The notes beneath the pieces were generated by a model. The model searched no databases and had not been told where the DNA came from. It worked only from the letters and a program-made list of their open reading frames with translations. This document shows positions 11,515 through 22,845 of a DNA stretch of 64,000 bases, one piece after another; position 1 is the first letter of the stretch; every line of letters begins with the position of its first letter. The DNA is from Clavelina lepadiformis (Eukaryota > Chordata > Ascidiacea > Aplousobranchia > Clavelinidae): positions 498,501 through 562,500 of the forward strand of contig NC_135241.1 of the NCBI RefSeq assembly GCF_947623445.1, read 5' to 3'. Both the position numbers and the translations under genes were made by a program.

Positions 11515-12110
11515 GAGTAAAGAAAAAGGTAGATGTAGAAGAAAAGTAAGAATGTACAAGTGACGTCATAGTTTTCGTTCCGTAGCACCAACGCGCGGTG
11601 AACATGTTGTAGGTTTCTCGAGGAAGGGTGTAAGAAAAGTGAAAAAACATTTTGGGTTTTGTGGATACTCGATATACAAGAAATGAAAGAATGTATCAGT
11701 TACGTCACAGTTTCAGCGTAAAGCATACAGAATGATTAACCGTATGAATCGCCAATTGGAATAATCTGGAAAAAAGTCTTCAGGAAGAACGCGATAATCG
11801 TATTTGCACACGCTAACATGACTTGGTTATGAATTACAGCTTGGGTTGAAATAAGCCGGACTTTAGAAACAAAGTATTCCAGAAGAAAGAAATTCCAAAG
11901 AAGAATAAATGAAAGCTGGCATCCAGTTGTGATTTGTTTGACCTGATTGTGAATGCAAGTCCAAACCTGTCTGTTTGAAACAAGTGTTTTGAATAGGTCA
12001 AATGGGGAGAATATTGCACAATCCAACCAATCCATTCACATCCAGTTGTGAGAAAGAATAAATGAAAACTGGCATACAGTTGTGACTTGTTTGACCTGAA
12101 TGGCAAGAAC
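11515..12110 (+). repeat. Left arm of a large inverted repeat
   Basis: This segment is a diverged reverse complement of about 14030-14480. Matching blocks include the region around 'taagccggactttagaaaca' (near 11850) against 14130-14150, and 'gtatcagttacgtcac' (near 11693) against 14285-14305. The overlapping reading frames inside (11736-12166, -) are not considered genes. Confidence 0.8.
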
Positions 12111-12910
12111 CATTGTATAAGCGTGAATACGTCTATTGCTGAAAAACAAGAACGAAAATCAAACACGAACCGATAAAAGTCACACCTGAAAATAAGCGCT
12201 GAAAGCCGATGATGTCAGTAAACTCATAGAAATAGAATAAAAGTATAAGCGTATATTCGTGTCACTTCAGTTTGAACAAATGCAATCTTTTCAAATATAA
12301 TTACTACTTATAATCTCAACAGAGACACCTGTACCAAGGAGAAACAGTATTGATGTTGTAATTACAACCCTGTAAAGAAACTGTGGTATTTGTTGAATAT
12401 GGTATTTTCAACGTATTGTATAAGTGGTGACGTCACGCGCAAGTGTAGCCTGAACTGTATGATGTTGCACTGCACAGCGTTTACAACGTGACTTATTGAA
12501 TCCGGAATGAACTTAGCTTGACTTTCTATGAGTACGCCCCTGAGATTGTTTTTTAAACCACTCGCGTAGGTTGTAATGCATAAGCATTGTAATACATCTT
12601 ACCATGTATGGTACACATGTAATGCATAAGCATTGTAATAACTTATACAGGTGACGTACAAGTTTACAATCGCATTTTCATGACGAGTATTTTATACCGG
12701 TGCGAAGCTGACTACCAGTACCTGGTTACTGTTTCAATTATGCTTATTCAAAATGTGAAAGAGCTGGTGTCTATCTTTGATATCTTTGATTTTATAAATG
12801 TATTTCAAATTTCATTCTTGCATCTCGATAAGATCATCACACGAAATTTCATCCCTACCTATCACGCAGTTCATATCGTGGTTATGACATACATTTTAAA
12901 AGAAACGTAC
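12111..12910. other. Spacer within the inverted repeat, no gene
   Basis: Repeat-derived sequence lying between the left arm and the partial zinc-finger copy. The plus-strand frame 12680-12937 overlaps exon 2 of that copy and has no domain. Direct short repeats 'gtaatgcataagcattgtaa' occur near 12570 and 12620. Confidence 0.4.
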
Positions 12911-13249
12911 CGTTCATCGCTTGCTTCTGGATTTTGAGAACTTCTCAACGTTGGTCCAGGTGCTGGTTCACTGTCACTGAAATATACAACTGAATAGACT
13001 TGATATTGTATGGAATAGGATTGCTAAGTATTATACTTACATTTTAACAAAGGCATCTTCTATTCCCAACTGATTTCCAGCATGTTTATTGCGATAATGC
13101 TTTCGATAATAATCTTTTCGTTTGTAGCTGCTATCACACAGTTTACAGACAAAACGGATGCTCTTGTGTGTCTTTCTGTGTCTTGTTAACTTACAGAATG
13201 TAGCAAATTGTTTATCACAAACATTACATTGATACGTAACAGAAGACAT
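12911..13249 (-). pseudogene. 5' part of the C2H2 zinc-finger gene (copy C)
   Basis: Exon 1 (13249-13041) keeps both fingers (CNVCDKQF and CKLCDSSY) and the exact length of the intact copy (209 nt), with donor gtaagt. A shortened exon 2 (12976-12911) follows, starting with the same acceptor (tttcag/T) and ending at AACG/gtacgt. No exon 3 with the C-terminal fingers was found downstream, so the unit is truncated unless it uses other exons. Confidence 0.65.
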
Positions 13250-14029
13250 TTCCCTACGTAACCTATAATAAATATATATAATGTTCGAAATTAACAGAAT
13301 GTCTCATACGTAATAAGTACACAGTACTATATGCAAAATCATTACTATAAACCAGCGGTAGGTAAACTGCGGAAAATTTTGTGAAAACGTTATCAAGAGT
13401 ACTGTTTATGAACGTTTCTCTCTCTTTTCTTTTTATTTAGGCTAGCATTTCGTTCATGATGTAACAATAGACATAGAATCCGAAGAGTTAGTTAACAGCA
13501 AGTCAACGCAATTTATTCCTAAACAGTAAGCTTTAGCTCAGTTTAGTCTACTTAATTACACTGCAAAACCAAAACAATGACATCTAATGCTAGCAAGTAT
13601 AGTCTTCAACAAAGATGGGCAAACTGTGGCTTGTCGACATGTTTTTAGTGGCTGCTCTAGCTGAATAGTAATATCCAATATTGTTCATTAATTAAATTAT
13701 CGATGTTAAAAAAGTTTGCTTTCCCCTGCTATAAACATTCACGAGTCAACTGATTACACCATAAGATTATAACATCATAATGTACAAACATCACTGTTCA
13801 CATTGTATGTAACAACAATAGTCACGTATGCTTGCTTGTCTGTTTGCTTGCTTTTGTACCATAGTCACTTACTTTTCCATATAGCCTATCTGCTTTGGAA
13901 AATCTGACATATATATAAAGACTACTTATTCACAAACAAACAGTCGCTCTGTTCCCTTTTTACCTGTCCAAAACACAGCTGTGATTGTATTTGGTATTGA
14001 CATGTTCGTAGACATAGGAAAGTCGTAAT
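13250..14029. other. Repeat-derived spacer, no gene
   Basis: The 5' flank of copy C. Part of it (around 13740-13800) is an inverted relative of the 5' flank of the intact zinc-finger gene (about 1590-1660). No coding potential seen. Confidence 0.4.
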
Positions 14030-14480
14030 CAGGTCAAACAAGTCACAACTGGATGCCAGCTTTCATTTATTCTTCTCTCACAACTGGATTCATTGCATTG
14101 CCACCAATCCATTCGAATGCTTTGTTTCTAAAGCCCGGCTTATTTCAACCCAAGCTGGAATTCATAACCAAGTAATGTTAGCGTGTGCAAATACGATTAT
14201 CGCGTTCTTCCTCAAGGCTTTTTTCCAGATGATTCCAATTGGCGATTCATACGGTTAATTATTCTGTATGCTTTACGCTGGAGCTATGACGTAACTGATA
14301 CATTCTTTCATTTCTTATATATCGAGTATCCACAAAACCCAAGATGTTTTTTCTCTTTTCTTACACCCTTCCTCTAGAAAACTGTAACATGTTTACCGCG
14401 CGTTGGTGCTATGGAACGAAAACTATGACGTCGCTTGTACATTCTCACTTTTCTTGCACATTTACCTCACGCGTGGTGGC
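14030..14480 (-). repeat. Right arm of a large inverted repeat
   Basis: Diverged reverse complement of 11515-12110. It ends with two inverted relatives of the 80-bp tandem unit (about 14390-14500). The frames at 14183-14377 and 14344-14691 are repeat shadows. Confidence 0.8.
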
Positions 14481-14652
14481 GCTATGGAACGACCTGAACC
14501 TTATTGACCTAATTCCCCGCGGGTATGACCTAATTACTTTTCGGAGGTATAACTTAATTCCCCGCGGCTGTGACCTAATTACCTCTTGGAGGTATGGAAG
14601 TATGGGATTCCTAGAGTGGCAGCACTATACCACTTATGAATACGTATCTTAC

Positions 14653-14982
14653 CTTTCCTCGTTACTTTCTCGGTCTGTAGCATTACTTTGAGATCTTCTG
14701 GTCGTCGCTTGTTCAGGGGGTGGGGACGGGGTACTACAATGTATGTAGTAGGTTTGTTTCGTATTGTACTTACCTTTTTACAAAGGCATCTTCTATTCCC
14801 AACTGATTCCAAGCATGCTTATTCCGATAATGCCTTTGATAATGATATTTTTGTTTGCAGCTACTATCACACAGTTTACAGAAAAATCGAATTCTTTTGT
14901 GCGTTTTTCTGTGTCTTGTTAACTTACGGAATGTAGTAAGTTGTTTATTGCACACATTACATTGATAGGTAACAGAAGACAT
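14653..14982 (-). pseudogene. 5' part of the C2H2 zinc-finger gene (copy D)
   Basis: Exon 1 (14982-14774, 209 nt) has both fingers (CNVCNKQL and CKLCDSSC; the second retains histidines). A shortened exon 2 can be read at 14733-14653: the usual acceptor is replaced by ttgtag, the conserved EQATTRRSQSNATDRE segment follows, and it ends at GAAAG/gtaaga. No downstream finger exon is present before unrelated repeats, so the copy is truncated. Confidence 0.6.
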
Positions 14983-16082
14983 ATCACCTAGTTAACCTAA
15001 GATATATTCTCACTGTCATTAACAGAGCGTCCCATACAGCACAGCACTGTATTCACAGTCGTTATTACTCGACAAACACCCAGGAGTCAACTGATTCCGA
15101 ATTTATTCCAAGGCGATGCCTTCAGAGCACGCCTTGAATGCGCTGTCATAGCCTGAGGCTGCTCGTCATATATCATTTCGTCACCACCAATTGGAAGACG
15201 AGTTTGTATCTCCGTAACCTCTGCGTTAGATTTACTTCAAGATTTTTAACGTGTGGTTGTGCCAAGGATCTAAATTAGTTACCTCTGAGTTAACTCCCGC
15301 GACTGGACGCGCACAGCTTCACAGTCGCAGCTAATGATTTTACATTTATGTTGTGACCTCGAAACTTAAACACTAAATTCAAGTAACTTAGGCTTTAATG
15401 AAAACAGAACAGAACACTCTTAAAACGAATAGAAATCAGTTACTTAATACTTATACTACATAATACTTATATGTGCTCGACACTGCGCTTACTACTGAAA
15501 TGCCGTTCTACAGAGAGACCAAAACATTTAAGGCGGTGAAGCAATTTAGGCGATTAATTAAGGAGGCGTGATTGTGCGCGAGGAAACTGGCGTAAACAAG
15601 GAATTTCACAGCGGGATCTCACCACAGTTTACAATTAAGGTTGCTGCAGCGTCTGCTCGTTGAAGCATTAGGGCTAATATTAACAGTGTTATATTTACAC
15701 TCAACTAAAATCTTTTTATAACTCACACAATCGAAGACACACCTTCGGTAGTTCTGAACTCTGGTTGAAAGGACCTGCAACGCGGAAGTTTTCTCATCGA
15801 ATCTTGACAAAGACGGTTTGAGACGAAAGGTTTCCCGACTTATACAAGAAATCGCTGCTGATCGTCACAACAAGGGTTTATGAGCTCATTCTCGATCTTA
15901 CTCGCCAGTAGTATAGTTCTGCCACCCCAGGAATCCCATACCTCCAATTACCTCCTTACCTCCGACAGGTAATTAGGTCAGTATGCGGGTTATTAGGTCA
16001 TGGTCGATTCAGGTCGTTCCATAGCGCCACCACGCGTGAGGTAGATGTACAAGAAAAGTGAAAATGTAAAAGTGACGTCGTG
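14983..16082. other. Repeat-rich flank, no gene
   Basis: Contains the inverted relative of 340-500 (15090-15240) and one diverged 80-bp unit (about 16014-16080). The rest has no recognisable feature; the frame 15619-15810 is unsupported. Confidence 0.4.
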
Positions 16083-16936
16083 GAATACGTCAAACTTAAA
16101 TCTGCAATCCCAGATGATTGGGACGACACATCGCGACAAAACGACCACAACAGAAACCCATTAGAATCTCTAAAACAATGCGTTGTAGGCTACTCCATGG
16201 GAAAACATTAAAACGCAGCTACGAGTTCATTCTTCAGCGAAAAGCTGCGACTGTCAATATTATACAAAAAAATGGGAAAAAGAACTAGAAATTACTAGAA
16301 ATTGACATACCCGAGACAACATGGAAAGAATTATACCGCGTCCATTACAATTCAACAATGGAAACAAAATTACGTTCATTTCAAATTAAACTTAGCCTTA
16401 AAGCTATAGTTTCCAACCAGGCGCTGTTCGCGTTTGGAGCATTAGACTCTGAGCTATGCGTTTTATGCAGAAATAATGTTGGGTTTGTACGACACATGTT
16501 TATTCATTGCTCATTTTCGAGAATTTTCTGGGAAAATGTATGTAAGTGGATTTTTGTGTGCTTGAGGTGGCCTCATAACCCTCAGTATAACAATTTACTG
16601 TTCGGTATTTCTGAACCGACAATATCTTTTGGTCTTGTTAACTGCTTATTGTTTGTAGCGCGTTTTACTATCTCCAGGGCCAAGTGTAACAACAGAAAAC
16701 CATCAATAGAGCTTTTTCAACACGTGGTGAAGAATAATGAAAAATCCGAGAGATGTTCAGCAAAAAAAATAAATAAATTAAGATTTCATTAAAGTAAATG
16801 GGGGCTTTGCCTGCCATGCTCTTGATTTGCGTTTTATTAATTGTGCTTTGTCCTTTATTTTATGTTACTGTTAATTAATTGATATTGTTGTTCTTCTATT
16901 GTTCTATCACAAAAAAAAAAAATTAAAAAAAAAAAC
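16083..16936 (+). mobile_element. 3' end of a LINE retrotransposon
   Basis: The frame running through 16358-16792 encodes the end of a non-LTR reverse transcriptase protein. IPETTWKELYRVHYNSTMET leads into the pattern tKLRSFQIKL...LCVLC.......HMFIHC.....FW, which is the zf-RVT domain found after the RT domain of LINEs. The segment ends with an A-rich tail (about 16910-16936). RT and endonuclease are absent, as expected for a 5'-truncated insertion. The left boundary is approximate. Confidence 0.75.
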
Positions 16937-18800
16937 TCCCGCGAGCAATAACACGAAAACCGTCTTGGCCTGAGGCTACTCGTCATATATCACGTCGTCA
17001 TCGTAATTCATTCCAACGCATGCCGCGTTTATTTCAAAGCAATGCCATCGTATTCCAGCTAATGCGAATTTGCTGTTATAGCCTCGTCTGGTACTCGTCA
17101 GATATCATTCCAACGCATGCCGAGTTAATTCCAAGGCCATCGCCCTAGATATTTCGTATCCACCACCCAAGATGCTTATTTCCTTTCTTGTGTAACCCTT
17201 AATCTAGAAACCTACAAAATGTTTAACGCGAGGTGTCGCTACGGATTTAAAATCTGCTAATGCGGTTCCTTGGGCGGCAGCTCTACACAACTTATGCTGA
17301 GGTTTTTGCCGATTCAATCAGATTTGGAGTGTTGGCATGGAGCCCGGGATCCGGAGAATCTTCATCAGGAAGTGAATCTTCATTTGAATAAAATGAAAAC
17401 AAACACAGAGAATGTAATTTATTGTTTTACTCCGCGTTTCCATCAACAACATATTTACTATAAACTCTTGACAGAACGAAAACAACTGACAACGTTGCTC
17501 ACTATCGAGCTGACTCTGGTTTTAACTTATGCTTAACTTGAAAAGTGCATTGAACAGAATTATAAATTATGTATTTATTGGCAAGGCTTGAAAGAGTTCC
17601 GAACCTTCTTACATCGAAGGGTGGGTGGAGTAGGAAGTAAAACATTCATTGAATTGAGCCCAACTGAACCAAGAAAATATAGCCTACTTTTCTAAATTAA
17701 ATTAAGCCAAACAACGAGCAACAACGCATAAGACGATACCAGTAAAGTGAATTTTTTCGTTTTTTGTTATAGTTTGCAATTTAAAAGAAATTTGTACTTT
17801 GCTTCTAATTATCTTCTTATTGTTGCTATCGTGATATTTTAGGCTATTCATGTTCGACAGTAACAGTGAAAAATGATCCACCAGGCTGGAACCTCGACCC
17901 ATCCTATTCCTGGACTTTTAATCGTCCTAAGCAAGTTTTCCGGCTCCGAACCATCGTGAATCTGCCGAACATGTTTTAACGATTTCAACTTAACTTTGAA
18001 GCAGAGGAAATGTAGGAAAACGATAAACTAAAGGAAGTGAACTCCTGCTGAAAATTACTTTAAAATGAAACTAAACAACTACATAGCGAAGTGATCGATA
18101 TAACAAACCAATGTTCCCTCTAATTTTTCACGAGTCTGAGCAAACACACTAACTCCCTAAAATTAAAAACCTGTTGCGTTCATCACGCAGCAGCTTTATC
18201 AAACTACTGTGCGTTGTATCCCAGCGCACTGCTGTCAATCAGTGATAACCAGGACAATGCGACTTGTATCAAAATGAAAGACATCGCCCATTTAAACGGA
18301 GCTCACTAAATCATATGCTTGACATGAAGACACTACTTGCAACTGCAACTACTACTTGCATAGTATCACAATGTGATCTGTTTTATTAAAGCGACGGTGT
18401 TCTCGTGACGTCACTGTAGCTTAACATGGCGATGACATCAACGCAAATACTCTAGAAATCTAGTTAATACACAACAGCATCTAAAATATGACGTAAGTTG
18501 CAGTGATGGTGAACACGAGGGTAAGTGCAACAATAAAATTTAAGACACAAAAACAATTTATATTTTATAGAACTTTCAACAAAACATCTTAGAAACCAGA
18601 TGTGAGAAAATGTCAGTTGCATAAAGTTTCCAAACCCCGCATTGAAGAAATTCATCTATTGCTAGTTCCTGGATTGACTTCTCGGCATGAGTTGGTTGGA
18701 TTGAGATTTGCTTCTAACTGGCTTGATAATGTCTCTCTAGCACCTTAAATGTATTCCGCCGGAATGGCTTATGTCAATTATGACGTACTTGGACGCTCCC
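16937..18800. other. Intergenic, repeat at left, no gene recognised
   Basis: 16960-17150 belongs to the dispersed repeat seen at 340-540, 1500-1600 and 15090-15240 and carries the empty MITE site at about 17077-17080. From 17.2 kb to the first immune-type gene nothing convincing is visible; the frames 17270-17536 and 18464-18655 have no domain. Confidence 0.4.
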
Positions 18801-18801
18801 A

Positions 18802-20537
18802 TCACGATTTTCTTGATTGCTTCTTCCTCAAACGCTTCATTGTGACGTTGATTCTTTCTTGGAATTGCTCATCTTCAAGAACGGGTGAATGCGCAGCGAG
18901 ATGATCTGGAAGTTTTAAATCCAGGTGTTCTTTGGGCTTCAGGGCAACGAAACGGAACGCTCCTCTGTCAGGTTGCTTCATTATTGAGTTGAAATGACTT
19001 ATCTGGCGGTTAAATTTGTCGTAACCTTCGCTGTTGATCGAAGCATCGGTGGCAATCCACATCACGCAGAGTGAGTTGTCGCACAATTCACACGACTTCT
19101 TGGTCTTGGGCGTCCCTCCAGCCATGACGTAATCGTCAAACAAGCAAACATTGTAACCGAATCCTTTCATACGTTGAGAAATTCTTCTGGCAATTCGTAC
19201 ATCGGCTTCATCATAGAGAAGGCCAATATCATGCTGAAGCAATAAACAGTAGCCGTCAGCCAGAAAATTTCAACAGATTGTGGAATTCATGAGGTTTTTG
19301 TTGAATAAAGTTCAACAGCAACAAAATTAATCAAAAATGTAACACGTTTCATAAACCTTCAGCCCGTCCACTTGAACACTTTGCACAGGGGAGGGCTGGC
19401 TTCTCATGTCAACTACGTCACTAAAGGTAGACCCTGCAATGAAAACCGGTGAAGTTTATGTCACATGGAATCGCTTTTCTCGCAGCATTACATGATGTGG
19501 AGATAATGGCATCCTACTTCACCTGAGATCTTCCGCACAACATGGGAGAGATGAGATCGATGCAGAGCTGAGATGATCGCTGATGTGCTTGCCTCGTCAT
19601 AACCAACCTCCTCCGCCCATCTAAGATCAAGGTTCTACATTAAACTTCACACAATCTGCTTTGAAATACATTTAATCAAACCACAAAATCATCATCCGTG
19701 GATAAAACAAACCAACTTTAGTCTGCTTACAATTCTAGAATGTCCATTCTTTGTTTCAGGTCGTTGTCGGGATTTTTCTGAATAATTTTGTTCTCTTTGT
19801 CTTGGACTTTAATCTCCATCAAGAATCGAGTCCATTCTTGTCGCGAGATGTCGCACTTCACCAATTTCGAAATGAAATCTTTTCTTTCATCTAAATACTG
19901 CTTGATCGCGTTCTTCTGCTCATCACCTGCAATAAAAACGTCAACCATTGTTTCACATCTATTACGTCATAATCGTTAATCAATCAGACAAAACACCATT
20001 ATCAACAAACTTCCAACCAACACAGAAGCAACATTGAGACTGACTTCTATAATGTTTCCACCACATCTGCAGGATGCTGATGAGTTTTGCTTCTTCCAGG
20101 ATCTCACAGATTTTCCCTGGTGTGACATATTCACCTCCAGTGATGCAATATCTCTCGACCATCGCCAGGATCTGCATTAAATGAAGCTGTTCAGATGCTT
20201 GCAAGAAAGACATCAAACAAGGGACAACAATTCTTATTTCAACTTATTTTCTGGGGATCAGTGGCATGACAATTGTGAATAAATCTTGTGATTGAACCAG
20301 CATCGTCGATACCTGTTTCGAACGATGGCCGCGATGATCAGAGAAGATATTTTCCACATCAGCTCGATTCAGTTTGAAGTGCAACGATGCAAACACATCC
20401 CACGTCACAGAGATGCAATGTTCCAGTGACCCTGCCAAGAATATTTGATCCTGGGAATTGATTCGACTTTCCCATCGATTCAACAACTGTTGAGGACGAT
20501 CGAACAACTCAGCATTCATGGCCAGCAAATTAAGGAC
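18802..20537 (-). CDS. Death-Death-TIR-like protein (unit A)
   Basis: Exons (minus strand) 20537-20313, 20171-20018, 19926-19731, 19620-19523, 19433-19357 and 19233-18802 join in frame to about 393 residues ending in a stop. Death domain 1 spans exons 1-2 (ISVTWDVFASLHFKLNRADV...ILAMVERYCITGGEYVTPG). Death domain 2 spans exons 3-4 (FISKLVKCDIS..W..FL, LKQRMDILELWAEEVGY, helix VVRKIS). A short Ser/Pro linker follows. The last exon is a divergent TIR-like domain (HDIGLLYDEADV..., LCVMWIATDASINSEGYDKF) closest by eye to the one at 62566-63237. No canonical TIR follows. A preceding exon is possible because exon 1 starts at an acceptor; the first ATG in it gives MNAELFDRPQ. Such proteins usually act as cytosolic adaptors via Death-Death and TIR-TIR contacts; that role is inferred. 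Confidence 0.72.
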
Positions 20538-22239
20538 CTACGAATCTGAATTAATGTGATGAATAATTTCGTTATAATTAAACATTTGGTCAGGCAGGAA
20601 CTTGTACTTGAGTGGTTTTATCATTAAAACTGCAAAACAATAATTCGGAAAAAACCTAAAATAAATTAACATCTAATAAACATGAACTTTTAAGTGAAAC
20701 TGAAATCGTAAAAGTTTAAAACACAGACAAAAAAACTTCAAGGATCATTCAAAAATTTCAAGACAATTTTTGGAAAATGAACACAATAAAAGATTAAAAC
20801 ATACAAACTAATCAATTTTTTTGTACGTCATTGCATGTAAAATTGTCAAACAATACAAAAAGATTTTGCAAAATCAGAGTTTCCCAAACTTTTTGGGCCA
20901 CGGAACCCTATTTGTAAATATTTTTTTCTTGGAAAACTTATTTCGCATCATTTTTCTGCCTAATCAATGAGTAAGGAAAATACAAACCCCCCAAAAAAAT
21001 CATGTTTATTAACAACACTGACAACATCAATGCGATAGATGGGGTGAGGTTGGTTTTTACCGCGCAAATTATCAATTCTCGGAGCAATTTGTGACAAGCT
21101 AACTCGTAAGTCAGACTCTATGGCAAGGTTGGATCGGTATTTTGTCTTCGTATTGGTAAGAGCTGGAAATGCCGTCTCACACATGTAGGCAGCGGCAAAA
21201 GGTGAAAAATTTTTAATTGTTTTTGTGAGAGCAATGGATATCGATGACCCCCTGTGAAGTCATCATGGACCCCCAGGGGTCCTTGAACCCCAGTCTGGGA
21301 AACCCTGGCACATGTACATATGTAGCATGTATACAAAACATATATAATAGAATATAGCTATGAATATACAACAAAAGAAACAAATTACTCTTGAGATCGC
21401 CGAGTTAAGTTTTAGTTTCAAAAGTTAATAAACTCTGATTTTATCAATAAAACAAATTATCAAAACTATTTCCTAATCGGAAATTATTCTCACTGTTGAT
21501 AACCGGAGAATTCAGGGTCAAAGGTGAAAAATAATTCAGTTAAAATTGAAAAAGTTCAATCTGACAGAGAAATATTGATACAGCATTGCTGTCGTAAAAA
21601 CTACAAAATAATAATTATAAAAAGTGCTTGAAATATGAATGTTGATGAGCACAAACTTTTAACAGCTTTAAAGAGAAACTGAAATCACCAAAAAGAAAAA
21701 CACATTGAATAAATCGCTCAAAATTTTAAAATATTCCATAGGAATTTTTTGCGTAAACGCACAGAAGCAATTAAATGCACAGTAGCACACACGATTAAAA
21801 TCATAAAATACAATTTTTCAAGGAAAAATCAATTTACAGCAGAAAAAATCGTAAAATGTAAGCAGATTACCTAAGTTAAAAAATGATGCAAATAAACAAG
21901 GATATAAGTTGTTCAAGCTTTGTCCCGTTATTGAAAGGTAAATACTACACTACTACAGAAAGATAAATTACAGAGATTAAATTGAAAGCACAATATTTAA
22001 TGAACAAACGACGTGGAATAAAATTTGATAAAATTCCAGTTTTATTTAAATATCCTGGGCTCATATTTCGATTGAAGAAAATCATGCCACAATTTTTAGT
22101 TCTTATTTCCTGTAAGATAAAACTCAAGGAAGGCGTCATGCTTCGATATGGATATGATGAAGTTTTATGCCGGGCACCATTTACAGACGAATCCGAATCC
22201 TTGAATTGACGTGGCACCGAAATATTAGTTGTGTAATGT
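20538..22239. other. Duplicated intergenic/3' flank, unit A
   Basis: Closely related to 25017-26737 and 35309-37003. It contains a hAT-like MITE (20875-21307). The remaining frames (for example 21945-22280, -, and 21982-22209, +) recur in all three units but show no domain, and they lie downstream of the X reading frame, so they probably derive from its 3' untranslated region. Confidence 0.45.
20875..21307. mobile_element. hAT-like MITE, copy in unit A
   Basis: Starts CAGAGTTTCCCAAACTTTTT and ends in the reverse complement of CAGGGTTTCCCAGACTGGGG, the CAG...CTG imperfect inverted termini typical of non-autonomous hAT elements. The same element sits at the same relative place in units B and C, so it predates the duplications. 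No clear 8-bp target duplication survives. Confidence 0.65.
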
Positions 22240-22731
22240 TCAAAATGGTCGAGCTTTCTGCAGATTTTTGTAGAGTTCATTGATCATATCAGTGACCGAA
22301 TCCTGGAAAGATTCATCTTCATGGAGCGGATGATAAACTTTGAGTGAGGCGGGAGGAGAAAAGTTCAGATCTTCTTCAGGTATGACGACACATAAAGATC
22401 TCACTTTGCATTTGTTCCAGCATTTCTGTGATTCCTGGAAAGCGATGCTTTGATAGTGAACCATGTCGGCATCATTTATAGAATTTGTACAGGGGCGGGC
22501 TGGCTTCTCGTATCAACTACGTCACTGGAGGTAGACCCTGCGATGAAAACCGATGAAATTTATGTCACATAGAATCGCTTTTCTTCAAACACAGCAGCAT
22601 TACATGGTGTGGAGATATGGCATCCCACTTCACCTGAGATCTTCCGCACAACATGGGAGAGATGAGATCGATGTAGAGCTGAGATGATCGCTGATGTGCT
22701 TGCCACGTCGTAACCAACCTCCTCCGCCCAT
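22240..22731 (-). pseudogene. Orphan Death-domain exon and truncated TIR-like domain
   Basis: 22731-22634 is a complete copy (98 nt) of the fourth Death-gene exon, followed by a copy of the linker exon from 22537 that runs after about 50 nt into a duplication breakpoint near 22487. Beyond the breakpoint lies the C-terminal part of an X domain (TIR-like), ending LQKARPF and stop at 22240. Reading across the join gives an early stop. It is the residue of an unequal exchange between units A and B. Confidence 0.75.
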
Positions 22732-22845
22732 CTAAGATCAAGGTTCTAGATTAAACTTCACACAATCTGCTTTGAAATACATTTAATCAAACCACAAAAT
22801 CATTATCAACAAAAAAACATAAAAAAACAAAAAACGTAGATCATT

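Noticed and set aside
11736..12166. Minus-strand frames of 99 and 110 codons in the inverted-repeat arm
   Set aside because: They overlap each other in different frames, are not conserved in the opposite arm and lie in repeat sequence.
17270..17536. 88-codon plus-strand frame
   Set aside because: It starts at a non-ATG codon and has no domain or splice support.
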